From positions 3,224,001-3,288,000 of the forward strand of contig NZ_CP130610.1 of NCBI RefSeq assembly GCF_030544485.1: a DNA stretch of 64,000 nucleotides, written 5' to 3'. Made by a program: the position numbers and the translations under genes. Positions within the stretch are counted from its first letter, which is position 1; each line of letters starts with the position of its first letter. Positions 51,607 to 60,927 of this stretch are shown here, piece after piece. This DNA is from Halomonas sp. HAL1. GTDB lineage: Bacteria; Pseudomonadota; Gammaproteobacteria; Pseudomonadales; Halomonadaceae. A model generated the notes under the pieces. It saw only the letters and a list, made by a program, of their open reading frames with translations, did no database searches and had not been told where the DNA came from.

Positions 51607-53432
51607 GAATACTCCAGATGATAACGATGGGAAAGCCGCTGCTTAAAGTCTTTGACGATATGCAAAGCTTCACGTAATAAGTCGCGTTCTAGCGAAGAGA
51701 GGCTTTGCACCACGACACGATTGGTGCGGTTCGCCTCTTGCGATGTGCTACTTGCCTCTAGGGCCGTGAGCTGCTGTTTGAGACGCAGCTCGGAAAACAG
51801 CGCCAGCGCTTCGCCCAGGTCGTCGGCGAACCGGCGATCCAAGCGGCCATCGGCGGCCAGCGCGTCTAAACGATCCAGTGTTGAGGTCGCTTTGATCCGT
51901 CGCTCAAGCGCCATGGTGCGAACGCCATGAACAATGGGAAAAATGCCACCTTTCTTGATATCGATACCGTGCTGAGGCTTTTTCAGCGAGCCAAACAGCG
52001 TCAGCGGTGTGGAAAAGCGTAGCGCCGTGCGCGCAAAGTACGAAAGCAACAGCTCATCACGAGAACAGCGTTCAAATAGCTCTTCTCGTACGCTCTCAAG
52101 CAGACCGGGGTTACCGGCCACAGCATGAGCATCAAGCATAATCGCCAGCTTCATCAGGCTGTCGCCATCCCGCTCGCTTGCCCATTTGGCAATGTTGCTC
52201 TTCCACTGTGACACCGTGGCCACCCACTCAGGGTTCGAGACCATAATATTGCCGGGGCACGGCGGGTAGCCAAGCTGGATTAGGGTATCGGTGAGCGTTT
52301 GCATGTGGCTCATAAGATCCGGCCACTGCGCGTCGTCGGCGAGAATCAAGCCATTATCTTGATCGGTTTTTAGTATTTGTTCGCCGCGCCCTTCGCTACC
52401 CATCACCATCATGCAGCTCTGTTCGCGGTACTTCTCAGCAATAGTGAATTCCCATGCCTTGCTCATGATACGGCCATTCAGCGCGGCGAGTAGATCCATC
52501 GCAAAACGTAGCTTTACGCCTTGTGCCATCAGCGCCTTCACCAGCTCCGGTGTGCGCTGGCTGGCCGCCGACAGTGCTTCCAAACTGCCCGCCTGTTCGA
52601 CTTGTAGACTCACCACGTAGCTGCGACTGGAGAAATAGCTAAGTACGTCGGTGAGTTCGACGACGCCTTTGAGAACGTTTTGCTCAAGCACCACTACCCG
52701 CGTCACTTTATGCCGCGTCATCAGTACCAGCACTTCAAACAAGTATTGATCCGGCGCGACGGTGACTAGATTAAAATGGGCGATCTCATCAAGCGGCGAT
52801 GACACTGCGCTACCACCCAATACCAACCCATTGAGCAGGTCGGTTTTCGTCACCATGCCTAGCTTGCCTTGAGTCTCTACTAGCAGGCTGTCGGCGTGGC
52901 TGTCGTTGAGCTGCTTCACAGCGCTGGCAATATCCGTAGCCGCCGCCATTAACAGCGGCGCACGCATGCATTCGCTTACCTTGGCCAACATAAAACCCGC
53001 CATGGTGACGCCACCTTCGGCACGCTTTTCAGTCAGTAAGCGCGCTTTATGCGTTAGCGATTGGCGAAAGAAGTTACTGAAATCCGGGTAATGACGGCAA
53101 AGCTGCTGAAACAACGCTTTGGGCAGTAGGTAACACAAGCACTCCTGCTCGGCCTTAAAACGATAGCGGCTTTTACCATTGAGAATGCTGATCGCGCCAA
53201 ATAGGTCCCCGGCCGTGTAATGACCAATACGCGAGGTAGACGAGGGCAGCGTGGGGTCGATTTCTGCCACTTCACCTTTATGTATCAGGTAAACAAACTC
53301 TCCCGCCTGCCCGGTCTCTAGGATTATTTCGTCGCGGTCAAAATACGCAAGATCAATGCCACGGCGAATGTGGTCACGACCTTCATCGTCAAGAAGCGTG
53401 AACGGCAGTTGGGATAGATCCACATCGACCAT
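51603..53432 (-). CDS. cNMP-binding/CBS/DUF294 nucleotidyltransferase-like protein
   Basis: 609 aa from ATG at 53432, which has GAGG nine bases upstream. Domains in order: cNMP-like domain (about residues 20-130), two CBS domains (about 150-280), a DUF294 putative nucleotidyltransferase with GSEGRGEQILKTDQDNGLIL (G-S and D-x-D type acidic residues), then a DUF294 C-terminal domain. Such proteins resemble GlnD-like signal transferases; the modified partner is unknown. It pairs with the exonuclease-like gene and is divergent from the acetate symporter genes, with a perfect FNR box in the shared gap. This arrangement recurs with actP-type genes in gammaproteobacteria (from memory). Confidence 0.85.
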   Translation of the reverse strand: MVDVDLSQLPFTLLDDEGRDHIRRGIDLAYFDRDEIILETGQAGEFVYLIHKGEVAEIDPTLPSSTSRIGHYTAGDLFGAISILNGKSRYRFKAEQECLCYLLPKALFQQLCRHYPDFSNFFRQSLTHKARLLTEKRAEGGVTMAGFMLAKVSECMRAPLLMAAATDIASAVKQLNDSHADSLLVETQGKLGMVTKTDLLNGLVLGGSAVSSPLDEIAHFNLVTVAPDQYLFEVLVLMTRHKVTRVVVLEQNVLKGVVELTDVLSYFSSRSYVVSLQVEQAGSLEALSAASQRTPELVKALMAQGVKLRFAMDLLAALNGRIMSKAWEFTIAEKYREQSCMMVMGSEGRGEQILKTDQDNGLILADDAQWPDLMSHMQTLTDTLIQLGYPPCPGNIMVSNPEWVATVSQWKSNIAKWASERDGDSLMKLAIMLDAHAVAGNPGLLESVREELFERCSRDELLLSYFARTALRFSTPLTLFGSLKKPQHGIDIKKGGIFPIVHGVRTMALERRIKATSTLDRLDALAADGRLDRRFADDLGEALALFSELRLKQQLTALEASSTSQEANRTNRVVVQSLSSLERDLLREALHIVKDFKQRLSHRYHLEYS

Positions 53433-53497
53433 TGTGCATGACCTCATTCAACTAAAGGCGAACTAGAAAATAAAGTAAATAAGCACTCCGCCCGACA

Positions 53498-53511
53498 TTG
53501 ATCAACATCAA
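53498..53511. promoter_or_regulatory. Perfect FNR/ANR box
   Basis: TTGATCAACATCAA is an exact TTGAT-N4-ATCAA. It lies 66 bp upstream of the DUF294 start (minus strand) and about 600 bp upstream of the DUF4212 start (plus). An FNR-type regulator is encoded about 4 kb away. It is the best FNR site in the window. Confidence 0.75.
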
Positions 53512-53598
53512 AGGAGCCTTTCCAACGCTTCAAAAACGGTAATCGATTATTATGTGAAGGTGGTGGTACGGGTATAAAGGATTCACTTCCCAACTAGC

Positions 53599-53620
53599 AA
53601 GTATAACGTCGTTATACCTT
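53599..53620. promoter_or_regulatory. Inverted repeat AAGTATAACgtcGTTATACCTT
   Basis: GTATAAC and GTTATAC are perfect 7-bp arms around GTC, extendable to AAG/CTT after one mismatch. It lies in the divergent gap; the strongly symmetric, AT-rich form suggests an operator. The protein is unknown. Confidence 0.4.
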
Positions 53621-54107
53621 TAGCTATCACGCTAAGGTCGAAGCGACTTTTGATACACGACCAAAGTCTCAACACCTACTAATCACGATTAGCCTTAAAA
53701 TGCTTGCCATGTATTTAAAGTAGCCAATAACCACTTATATTTGCTCACTAGACTATCGTCCTATAGCTCTGCAAACGCCTGCAAACTTCGCTTAAAAAGC
53801 GCCTAAAAATTCGTATTTTCAACCACATACAAAAACGAAAGAGCACTTTAGCTGTTTATTGATACCAAAGTCTGGGATTTATTTTTTTGTGTTTATTGCC
53901 CAGTATTAACAATGAGTCATGCAGGGTAATCGCACGTCACTTACTAACTCGAAAGTCTATATCGAATAATAAGGGGATGTGTTGACGAAAGCTGGCTCAC
54001 CACTCCTTACGATTGAGTGGCTTTCGACGTGCGATTGCCCTGATGGGTCACACGCTATTCCTCGTGAACTTTCCCAACCTTAAAAATCACAAGTGGAGAG
54101 CAACACA

Positions 54108-54368
54108 ATGGCAGACGACAAAACTAATGCTGCTGAATACTGGAAAGCTAACGTCCGCTTAATTTTCGGATGCCTAGCTGTTTGGGCATTTGTTTCTTAC
54201 GGATGCGCTATCCTGTTTCGCCCACTGCTCGCCGGTATTTCGGTCGGCGGCACCGATCTTGGCTTCTGGTTTGCACAACAGGGCTCCATTTTAACGTTTA
54301 TCGTGCTGATCTTCTTCTATGCCTGGAAGATGAATAAGCTCGATCAAAAATTTGGACTTGGGGAGTAA
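54108..54368 (+). CDS. DUF4212 small subunit of sodium:solute symporter
   Basis: 86 aa from the ATG at 54108, with GGAGAG upstream; an in-frame GTG lies five codons earlier. Two hydrophobic helices (LIFGCLAVWAFVSYGCAILF and ILTFIVLIFFYAWKMNKL) and the family ending. DUF4212 proteins (often called putative solute:sodium symporter small subunit) are encoded just before VC_2705-type symporters. It lies 6 bp before the symporter gene. Confidence 0.92.
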   Translation: MADDKTNAAEYWKANVRLIFGCLAVWAFVSYGCAILFRPLLAGISVGGTDLGFWFAQQGSILTFIVLIFFYAWKMNKLDQKFGLGE

Positions 54369-54374
54369 GCCGGT

Positions 54375-56156
54375 ATGAGCCAGTTTGCAATTAACCTACT
54401 GTTCGTAGGCTCCTCCTTTGCCCTCTATATCGGCATTGCGATTTGGGCACGAGCAGGCTCGACAAAAGACTTCTACGTCGCGGGCGGCGGCGTTCATCCG
54501 ATCACTAACGGTATGGCGACTGCGGCTGACTGGATGTCAGCGGCATCGTTTATCTCAATGGCGGGCCTGCTGGCCTCTGGTGGTTACGCTAACTCCACCT
54601 TCCTTATGGGCTGGACCGGTGGCTACGTTATCCTTGCGATGCTGTTAGCTCCTTACCTGCGTAAGTTTGGTAAGTTCACCGTGCCTGACTTCATTGGTGA
54701 CCGCTTCTACAGCAACACCGCTCGCCTGGTGGCGATTGTGTGTTTGATTGTAGCGTCAGTCACTTACGTAATCGGCCAGATGACCGGTGCGGGCGTGGCG
54801 TTCTCACGCTTTCTTGAAGTCAGCAACACTTGGGGTATCTGGCTAGCTGCGCTGATCGTTTTCCTCTACGCCGTGTTTGGCGGTATGAAAGGCATTACCT
54901 ATACCCAGGTAGCTCAGTACATTGTTCTGATCATCGCTTACACCATTCCTGCGGTATTTATTGCCTTCCAACTGACCGGCAACCCGATTCCGATGTTCGG
55001 CATGTTCAGCACGCACACTGAATCCGGTGTACCGCTGCTGGAAAAACTGGATGATGTGGTCAATGCGCTTGGTTTCCAAGACTACACCGCCGATGTGGAC
55101 AATAAACTCAACATGGTGCTGTTCACGCTGTCGTTGATGGTCGGTACCGCCGGTCTGCCCCACGTTATCATTCGCTTTTTCACCGTACCTAAAGTGGCTG
55201 ATGCACGCTGGTCTGCCGGTTGGGCGCTGGTGTTCATTGCACTGCTTTACCTCACCGCACCAGCGGTAGGTTCTATGGCACGCTTGAACCTGATGACCAC
55301 GGTCTACCCAGAAATGGCTGGCCAAACCGAAAACTACGAAGAAGCAGCAAACAATCCGATCCTGTACGAAGAGCGTCCTGACTGGTTCCGCACCTGGGAA
55401 GAGACAGGCCTGATCAACTTTACAGATACCAACGAAGACGGCCGTATTCAGTTCTACAATGATGCAACTGACTACACCGACCGTGGCTGGGAAGGCAACG
55501 AGCTAACCGTTAATAACGACATCCTGGTACTCGCCAACCCGGAAATTGCCAACTTGCCCGGCTGGGTCATTGGCTTGATTGCAGCAGGGGGTATCGCGGC
55601 AGCACTCTCTACCGCAGCAGGTTTGCTCCTAGCGATCTCGTCGGCGATCAGTCACGATTTGATCAAGACCATGATCAATCCGAAAATCACCGAAAAAGGC
55701 GAAATGTTAGCGGCTCGAATCTCCATGGGCGGCGCGATTCTGCTGGCCACCTACTTGGGGCTTAATCCACCGGGGTTTGCGGCACAAACGGTGGCACTCG
55801 CCTTTGGTATCGCTGGTGCATCGCTATTCCCTGCGCTGATGATGGGTATCTTCTCCAAGCGGATGAACAACTCTGGCGCGATCGCCGGTATGCTGGCGGG
55901 CTTGATTTGCACCCTGCTGTACATCTTTACGTACCTGGGCTGGTTCTTCATTCCCGGCACCAACACGCTGGCCAATACGCCTGACAACTGGATCTTGGGC
56001 ATCTCGCCGCTCTCCTTCGGTGCGGTGGGCGCGATGATCAACTTCGCGATTGCCTTTGCAGTTTCCAGAGTGACCGCGGCACCGCCGCAGGAAATTCAGG
56101 ATCTGGTGGAAAGCGTTCGCTATCCCAAAGGTGCTGGTATGGCGGTAGATCACTAA
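54375..56156 (+). CDS. actP: Sodium:solute symporter, acetate permease ActP-like (VC_2705 subfamily)
   Basis: Cation-coupled uptake of acetate or other short-chain acids. 593 aa, about thirteen helices. It shows FYVAGGGVHPITNGMATAAD, WMSAASFISMAGLLASGGYA, AGLPHVIIRFFTVPKVADAR and the IAAALSTAAGLLLAISSAIS block. A polar loop of about 80 residues with acidic DTNEDGRI (EF-hand-like) lies near residues 310-395. The acetyl-CoA synthetase and CrbS/CrbR genes are in the same block. VC_2705-type proteins are often but not always acetate-specific. Confidence 0.9.
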   Translation: MSQFAINLLFVGSSFALYIGIAIWARAGSTKDFYVAGGGVHPITNGMATAADWMSAASFISMAGLLASGGYANSTFLMGWTGGYVILAMLLAPYLRKFGKFTVPDFIGDRFYSNTARLVAIVCLIVASVTYVIGQMTGAGVAFSRFLEVSNTWGIWLAALIVFLYAVFGGMKGITYTQVAQYIVLIIAYTIPAVFIAFQLTGNPIPMFGMFSTHTESGVPLLEKLDDVVNALGFQDYTADVDNKLNMVLFTLSLMVGTAGLPHVIIRFFTVPKVADARWSAGWALVFIALLYLTAPAVGSMARLNLMTTVYPEMAGQTENYEEAANNPILYEERPDWFRTWEETGLINFTDTNEDGRIQFYNDATDYTDRGWEGNELTVNNDILVLANPEIANLPGWVIGLIAAGGIAAALSTAAGLLLAISSAISHDLIKTMINPKITEKGEMLAARISMGGAILLATYLGLNPPGFAAQTVALAFGIAGASLFPALMMGIFSKRMNNSGAIAGMLAGLICTLLYIFTYLGWFFIPGTNTLANTPDNWILGISPLSFGAVGAMINFAIAFAVSRVTAAPPQEIQDLVESVRYPKGAGMAVDH

Positions 56157-56174
56157 GTCATACTACTTCCTGAT

Positions 56175-56203
56175 GCGTTATCGCAATACAGCGATAACGC
56201 TTT
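56175..56203 (+). terminator. Hairpin after the symporter gene
   Basis: GCGTTATCGC (56175-56184) pairs with GCGATAACGC (56191-56200) around AATACA, then TTT. 10-bp perfect stem, moderate terminator. Confidence 0.65.
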
Positions 56204-56216
56204 GGAATCGACCTCA

Positions 56217-56251
56217 CCATCGGGCTTCCTAACGGAGGCCCGATGGCTTTT
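56217..56251 (+). terminator. Second terminator hairpin after the symporter gene
   Basis: CCATCGGGC (56217-56225) pairs with GCCCGATGG (56238-56246) and is followed by CTTTT. Together with the hairpin before it, this separates the symporter operon from the next gene. Confidence 0.75.
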
Positions 56252-56291
56252 ATAGATAGCTCTTATAGACGGCTTTTAGAAAGGATATTTT

Positions 56292-56801
56292 ATGATATGG
56301 CATTTGATCGCCGCCGTTTTTGCGGGCCTTGCGGCCGCCGGGATTGGCCTGATACTGCGCAACCTGAGCGGCAAACGTCTGCCCAAGTGGATCGTACCGG
56401 TGTTTGGCGCGCTGGGTATGTTGGGCTATCAAGTTCAGGTGGAGTACAGCTGGTTTGAACACAAGCAGGCGCAGCTTCCCGAGACTGCGACGGTTATTTC
56501 AACCGAAAGCACCACCGCCGTATGGCGTCCCTGGACTTTTGCCTTCCCGATGACCACCAAGTTCAGCATGGTGGATAGTGAAAGTATTCGTTTCAGTGAG
56601 CAGGATGGCACCCGCTTAGCAGAATTTATTCTTTATCAGTTTGAGCGTCACCACACCGATATATTGATTACCCAGCCTTATTTACTCAATTGTGAGAGCC
56701 GTGAGTTAGTGCCCTTAGATCAAGACTCCCGCGACCCTATCCTTGAAGAAATACGCACGCTGCGCGAAACATCACCGCTACTCAGCAACGTATGTGCATA
56801 G
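56292..56801 (+). CDS. Small membrane protein of unknown function between actP and crbS
   Basis: 169 aa. N-terminal helix (MIWHLIAAVFAGLAAAGIGL) and a short second hydrophobic segment (KWIVPVFGALGMLGYQV, residues 32-48), then a hydrophilic, probably periplasmic domain with TFAFPMTTKFSMVDSESIRF and NCESRELVPLDQD. AAAGGATATTTT precedes the ATG. It is transcribed on its own between two terminators and crbS. Two cysteines near residues 132 and 168. I recognise no family; location suggests a role with acetate sensing or the envelope. Confidence 0.7.
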   Translation: MIWHLIAAVFAGLAAAGIGLILRNLSGKRLPKWIVPVFGALGMLGYQVQVEYSWFEHKQAQLPETATVISTESTTAVWRPWTFAFPMTTKFSMVDSESIRFSEQDGTRLAEFILYQFERHHTDILITQPYLLNCESRELVPLDQDSRDPILEEIRTLRETSPLLSNVCA

Positions 56802-56958
56802 ATAAAGAAAGCCGAGGTAACAACAGGCCTAAAGATAACAGTAAGTCTAAGTAGTGGTCGTACATGGCCCCCTATTTTGCCTAGAATAAAGCATTTTTTA
56901 TTAGCGCACGTTTAGCACACATAATAAGTGGGTCGCACACTCTGGCGGGGAGAAAGGC

Positions 56959-59900
56959 ATGTTTCACGGCGGGCTACTGGTAGCGGTATCGTTGCTCTAT
57001 ATTGCCGTTTTGTTCGGCATTGCTTGGTACGGTGACCGCCGCGCGCGTACCCATGGCGCCACTCGGCGGCGCCCGATCATCTATAGTCTGGCGCTCGCGA
57101 TCTATTGTACATCGTGGACGTTTTACGGCGCTGTGGGCCAGGCAGCCACTGCGGGCTGGTCGTTTGCGAGTATCTTCGTTGGCCCGATATTGACGTTTTT
57201 ACTGTTCTGGCCGGTATTGGCAAAGATGATCCGCGTTGCCAAACACCAAAACGTTACCTCCATTGCCGATTTTATCGCCTCCCGTTACGGCAAAACCCAG
57301 TCGCTGGCCGCCTTTGCCAGCCTGGTCGCTCTGGTCGGCACCCTGCCCTACATCGCGCTACAGCTGAAAGCGGTCTCCACCACCTTTAGTGTGCTCACCG
57401 ATGCCTCCGATGTGACCCACACACCGCTGTTTGGCGATACGGCGTTCTACGTTGCCATTGTGATGGCTATCTTCGCGATTCTCTTTGGCACTCGGCATAC
57501 CGATGCCACCGAACACCACGAAGGCTTGATCCACGCCGTCGCGTTTGAATCGCTGGTCAAACTGTTGGCCTTTGTGATCCTTGGTGTCTTTGTCACCTGG
57601 GGCATGTTCGATGGCCTGGGTGAGTTAATGGGCCACGCCGAAAGCCAGCTTGAGCTTCAGCGCCAGTTGGCCAACCAGGACTTTGGCCAGAGCTTCTGGG
57701 CGCAAACCCTGCTCGCCATGCTGGCGATTCTATGTCTCCCCCGCCAGTTCCATGTAGCGGTGGTCGAGAATATTCACCCTGATGATGCCACCAAGGCCCG
57801 CTGGCTGTTCCCGCTCTATCTATTGGCGATTGCCTTTTTCGTGGTGCCTTTGGCCGCTGCCGGGCTGCTGATGTTTTCCGAAAGCGGAGTCGAGCCGGAC
57901 ACCTATGTATTGGCGCTATCCATGGCGTCGGGGCAGCAGTGGCTGACGCTGCTTACCTTTATCGGTGGTTTCTCCGCAGCGACCGGCATGGTGATCGTTG
58001 CCGCGGTGGCCGTGTCGATCATGATCTCCAACGAGATTGTAATTCCGGCGCTGTTCCGGCTGCGCTGGTTTGACACCAAGGCCCGGGATTATGGCCGTCT
58101 AGTGCTGCGTGCGCGGCGTTTGACTATTGTCGCCGTACTAGCTATGGCCTACGGTTTCTACCAACTGATAGCCGAATTCACCTCGCTGGCCTCGATCGGC
58201 ATGTTGTCATTTGCCGCCGCCGCGCAGTTTGCCCCCGCGGTGATTGGTGGGCTTTACTGGAAACGCGGTAATCGCCTCGGGGTCATTGTCGGCATGAACG
58301 CTGGCTTTGCCATCTGGGTATATAGCCTGTTAATGCCCGCCATGATCAATGCCGGGGTGCTTCCGACAATGTGGCTTGAAGGCGGCCCGCTGGGGCTTAA
58401 CTGGTTATCACCCACGGCGCTGTTTGGGCTCAACTTGGGCGACAGCTTTACCCACGGCGTCATGCTCTCACTCGGGATTAACCTGTTCTGCTATATCTTT
58501 GTCTCTCAGGTCACTTCACAGCGCGTGGTTGAGCGTATTCAAGCCTCGCTGTTCGTGGATAGTGTGGAAACACGCCAGACATCGGTCAACCGCCCCTGGA
58601 CAGGCGCGACGACCGTGGGTGATTTAAAAGTGCTTTGCGAGCGCTTCCTCGGTGCCGGCCAAGTGGATCGCGCCTTTGAAGATTACGCCCGTCGTGCAGG
58701 CAAGCCCCTGGACAACGGCACCCGCGCCTCAATCGATATTATCCAGTTTACTGAACGTTTTCTGGCCTCGGTGCTCGGCGCTTCATCGGCGCGTATCGTG
58801 GTTAACTCGGCGCTGCAGGGGCGCGGCATCGGCATCTCGGATGTGATTTCGATTGTCGATGAAGCTTCCCAGGTACTGGAGTTCAACCGGGCGCTGCTCC
58901 AAGCCACCATCGAGAACATCAACCAGGGCATCAGCGTGGTCGACCAGAACCTGCGCTTGGTGGTGTGGAACCAGCGTTACCTGGAGCTTTTCCGCTTCCC
59001 TGATCACTTGATTCGTGTGGGCGCGCCCATCGACCGCATCTTCCGCTACAATGCCCACAACGGCGAATATGGCCCAGGAGACCCGGAAGAGCACGTACAG
59101 TTGTTGCTCGACAATATCCGCGAGGGCCAGCCCCACCGCTACGTGCGCTACCGCCAGGATGGCAGCGTGCTGGAAGTACAGGGCAACCCGATGCCCGGCG
59201 GCGGCTTTGTGTATACTTATCAGGATATTACCCAGCAAAAGCGGATCGAAGAGGCACTGATCCGCTCGGAAAACAATATCCGTATCTATACCGATAATGT
59301 GCCAGCGCTGATTGCCTACTTCGACAAAGAGTGCCGCTATTTATTTACCAACCGCGCCTACGAGCAAGCGTTTAATATTGACCGCAACGCCGTTATTGGC
59401 CGTCGTTTTGAAGACGTGCTGCCGGTCAAGCAGGCGGAAGAGCGCACACCATGGGTCGCCCGTGCGCTGAATGGCGAGCGGGTCAGCTTTGAAGTCTCGC
59501 TGCGGGTGAATGAGGCCATGCGCTACATGCTGGTCACGTATACGCCGCACTTTGGCGACAGCCAGGCGATTCTGGGCTTTTTCGCCCTTTATCAGGATAT
59601 TACCGAGCGCCGCCAGGCTGAAATTGCCCTGAAAGAGACCAACGAAACGCTTGAGGAGCGCGTGCGTGAACGCACTCAGGCGCTTTCTGAAGCCAACTCG
59701 GCGCTACGCCAGGAGAACCGGGTCCGCGCCGAGGCCGAGTTAGCGCTGCGTCAGGCCAAGCAGTTGGCGGAAGACGCCAACGCCTCCAAGACACGCTTTT
59801 TGGCCGCGGCCAGCCATGATTTGCTGCAGCCGCTTAACGCGGCACGGCTGTTTACCTCTGCACTGATGCAAAACGTGACGACGACCGATACTCAACGCAT

Positions 59901-60900
59901 CGTCGGCCATATCGATAACTCGCTGCAAGCCGCTGAGGAGTTGCTCAGCACCCTGCTAGACATCTCCAAGCTGGACGCAGGCGCCCTGACGCCGCGACGT
60001 AGCCACTTTGCCCTGGCGGATATCGTTCGCCCGTTACGCGCCGAGTTTGAGGTGATGGCGGATGATCGCGGATTGGACTTAGAAGTGGTACCGACCCACC
60101 TGTGGGTCGACTCAGACCCGCAGATGCTGCGCCGAATCGTACAAAACTTCTTATCCAATGCGATTCGCTACACCCAAGAGGGACGCGTGCTGCTGGGCTG
60201 CCGCCGTCATAATGGCTGGCTCTCGATTGAAGTGTGGGACAGCGGCCCCGGCATTCCCGAATCCAAACTCACCGAAATTTTTCAGGAATTCCGCCGCCTG
60301 GATCAGGTGTCACGCCACAAAGAGAGCGAGAAAGGCCTGGGGTTGGGGCTATCGATTGCCGACCGCATGAGCCGCGTGCTGGATCACCCCATCAAAGTAC
60401 GCTCGACAGTGGACAAAGGCGCCGTTTTCTCGGTTAGCGTACCGATCGTTACCGCTCGCGAGCCAAGCAATGGCGAGCTTGAACCTCAGGCACGGCGCGG
60501 CAGCCATAAGTTAAGCGGCACGCGGATTGTGTGTATCGATAACGAAACGCTAATTTTGGAAGGCATGACCGCCATGCTAAGCGGCTGGGGCTGCGAAGTG
60601 TTTACGGCTACCAGTATCGGTGGGGCCAAATCGATACTGCGCAATATGGATGGCGACCCAGACGCTATTCTGGCGGACTACCACCTGGATAACGAAGTCA
60701 CCGGCTTAATGGCGCTAGAAGCGCTCAGCGAGCGTTTTGAGGGGGCGGTTCCAGGGATTGTGATCACCGCTGACCGTACCGAAGCGGTGGCTGAAGAGAT
60801 CAAGCGGGCGGGCTATCAACTGCTGCTGAAACCCGTTAAACCGGCGGCGCTGCGGGCGCTATTGACGCGCACGTTGCAGGCCAATCGCGCGGCGCGTTAA
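56959..60900 (+). CDS. crbS: Hybrid sensor histidine kinase with SSS transporter domain, CrbS
   Basis: 1313 aa. N-terminal sodium:solute-symporter-like domain of about thirteen helices (residues 1-520), then an STAC-type linker, two PAS domains (around 645-790 and 790-890), a coiled coil (890-940), histidine kinase (SHDLLQPL with phosphorylated His953, an HATPase part with NFLSNAIRY), and a C-terminal receiver with Asp1240. This is the CrbS/CbrA architecture. CrbS with CrbR controls acs (the acetate switch) in other bacteria; all three genes are here. GGGGAG precedes the ATG. CbrA-type alternative cannot be excluded from sequence alone. Confidence 0.92.
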   Translation: MFHGGLLVAVSLLYIAVLFGIAWYGDRRARTHGATRRRPIIYSLALAIYCTSWTFYGAVGQAATAGWSFASIFVGPILTFLLFWPVLAKMIRVAKHQNVTSIADFIASRYGKTQSLAAFASLVALVGTLPYIALQLKAVSTTFSVLTDASDVTHTPLFGDTAFYVAIVMAIFAILFGTRHTDATEHHEGLIHAVAFESLVKLLAFVILGVFVTWGMFDGLGELMGHAESQLELQRQLANQDFGQSFWAQTLLAMLAILCLPRQFHVAVVENIHPDDATKARWLFPLYLLAIAFFVVPLAAAGLLMFSESGVEPDTYVLALSMASGQQWLTLLTFIGGFSAATGMVIVAAVAVSIMISNEIVIPALFRLRWFDTKARDYGRLVLRARRLTIVAVLAMAYGFYQLIAEFTSLASIGMLSFAAAAQFAPAVIGGLYWKRGNRLGVIVGMNAGFAIWVYSLLMPAMINAGVLPTMWLEGGPLGLNWLSPTALFGLNLGDSFTHGVMLSLGINLFCYIFVSQVTSQRVVERIQASLFVDSVETRQTSVNRPWTGATTVGDLKVLCERFLGAGQVDRAFEDYARRAGKPLDNGTRASIDIIQFTERFLASVLGASSARIVVNSALQGRGIGISDVISIVDEASQVLEFNRALLQATIENINQGISVVDQNLRLVVWNQRYLELFRFPDHLIRVGAPIDRIFRYNAHNGEYGPGDPEEHVQLLLDNIREGQPHRYVRYRQDGSVLEVQGNPMPGGGFVYTYQDITQQKRIEEALIRSENNIRIYTDNVPALIAYFDKECRYLFTNRAYEQAFNIDRNAVIGRRFEDVLPVKQAEERTPWVARALNGERVSFEVSLRVNEAMRYMLVTYTPHFGDSQAILGFFALYQDITERRQAEIALKETNETLEERVRERTQALSEANSALRQENRVRAEAELALRQAKQLAEDANASKTRFLAAASHDLLQPLNAARLFTSALMQNVTTTDTQRIVGHIDNSLQAAEELLSTLLDISKLDAGALTPRRSHFALADIVRPLRAEFEVMADDRGLDLEVVPTHLWVDSDPQMLRRIVQNFLSNAIRYTQEGRVLLGCRRHNGWLSIEVWDSGPGIPESKLTEIFQEFRRLDQVSRHKESEKGLGLGLSIADRMSRVLDHPIKVRSTVDKGAVFSVSVPIVTAREPSNGELEPQARRGSHKLSGTRIVCIDNETLILEGMTAMLSGWGCEVFTATSIGGAKSILRNMDGDPDAILADYHLDNEVTGLMALEALSERFEGAVPGIVITADRTEAVAEEIKRAGYQLLLKPVKPAALRALLTRTLQANRAAR

Positions 60901-60909
60901 GCGCGCCGC
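60889..60909. terminator. Convergent hairpin at crbS/crbR junction
   Basis: GCGGCGCG pairs with CGCGCCGC around TTAAG, and the crbS TAA stop is in its loop. It can end transcription of both converging genes, but T-runs are missing. Confidence 0.5.
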
Positions 60910-60927
60910 GGTTCAGGTAGTGGGTGC

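Larger units (their letters stand above)
53433..54107. other. 675-bp divergent regulatory region, DUF294 / acetate symporter
   Basis: No gene is seen. The left part holds a perfect FNR box (53498-53511) and an inverted repeat (53599-53620). Further right lies CTAATC-AC-GATTAG (53679-53692), a perfect 6-bp palindrome. CCAAAGTCT occurs twice (near 53661 and 53866). AT-rich elements lie around 53860-53900. Long regulatory space fits control by several factors. Confidence 0.6.
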
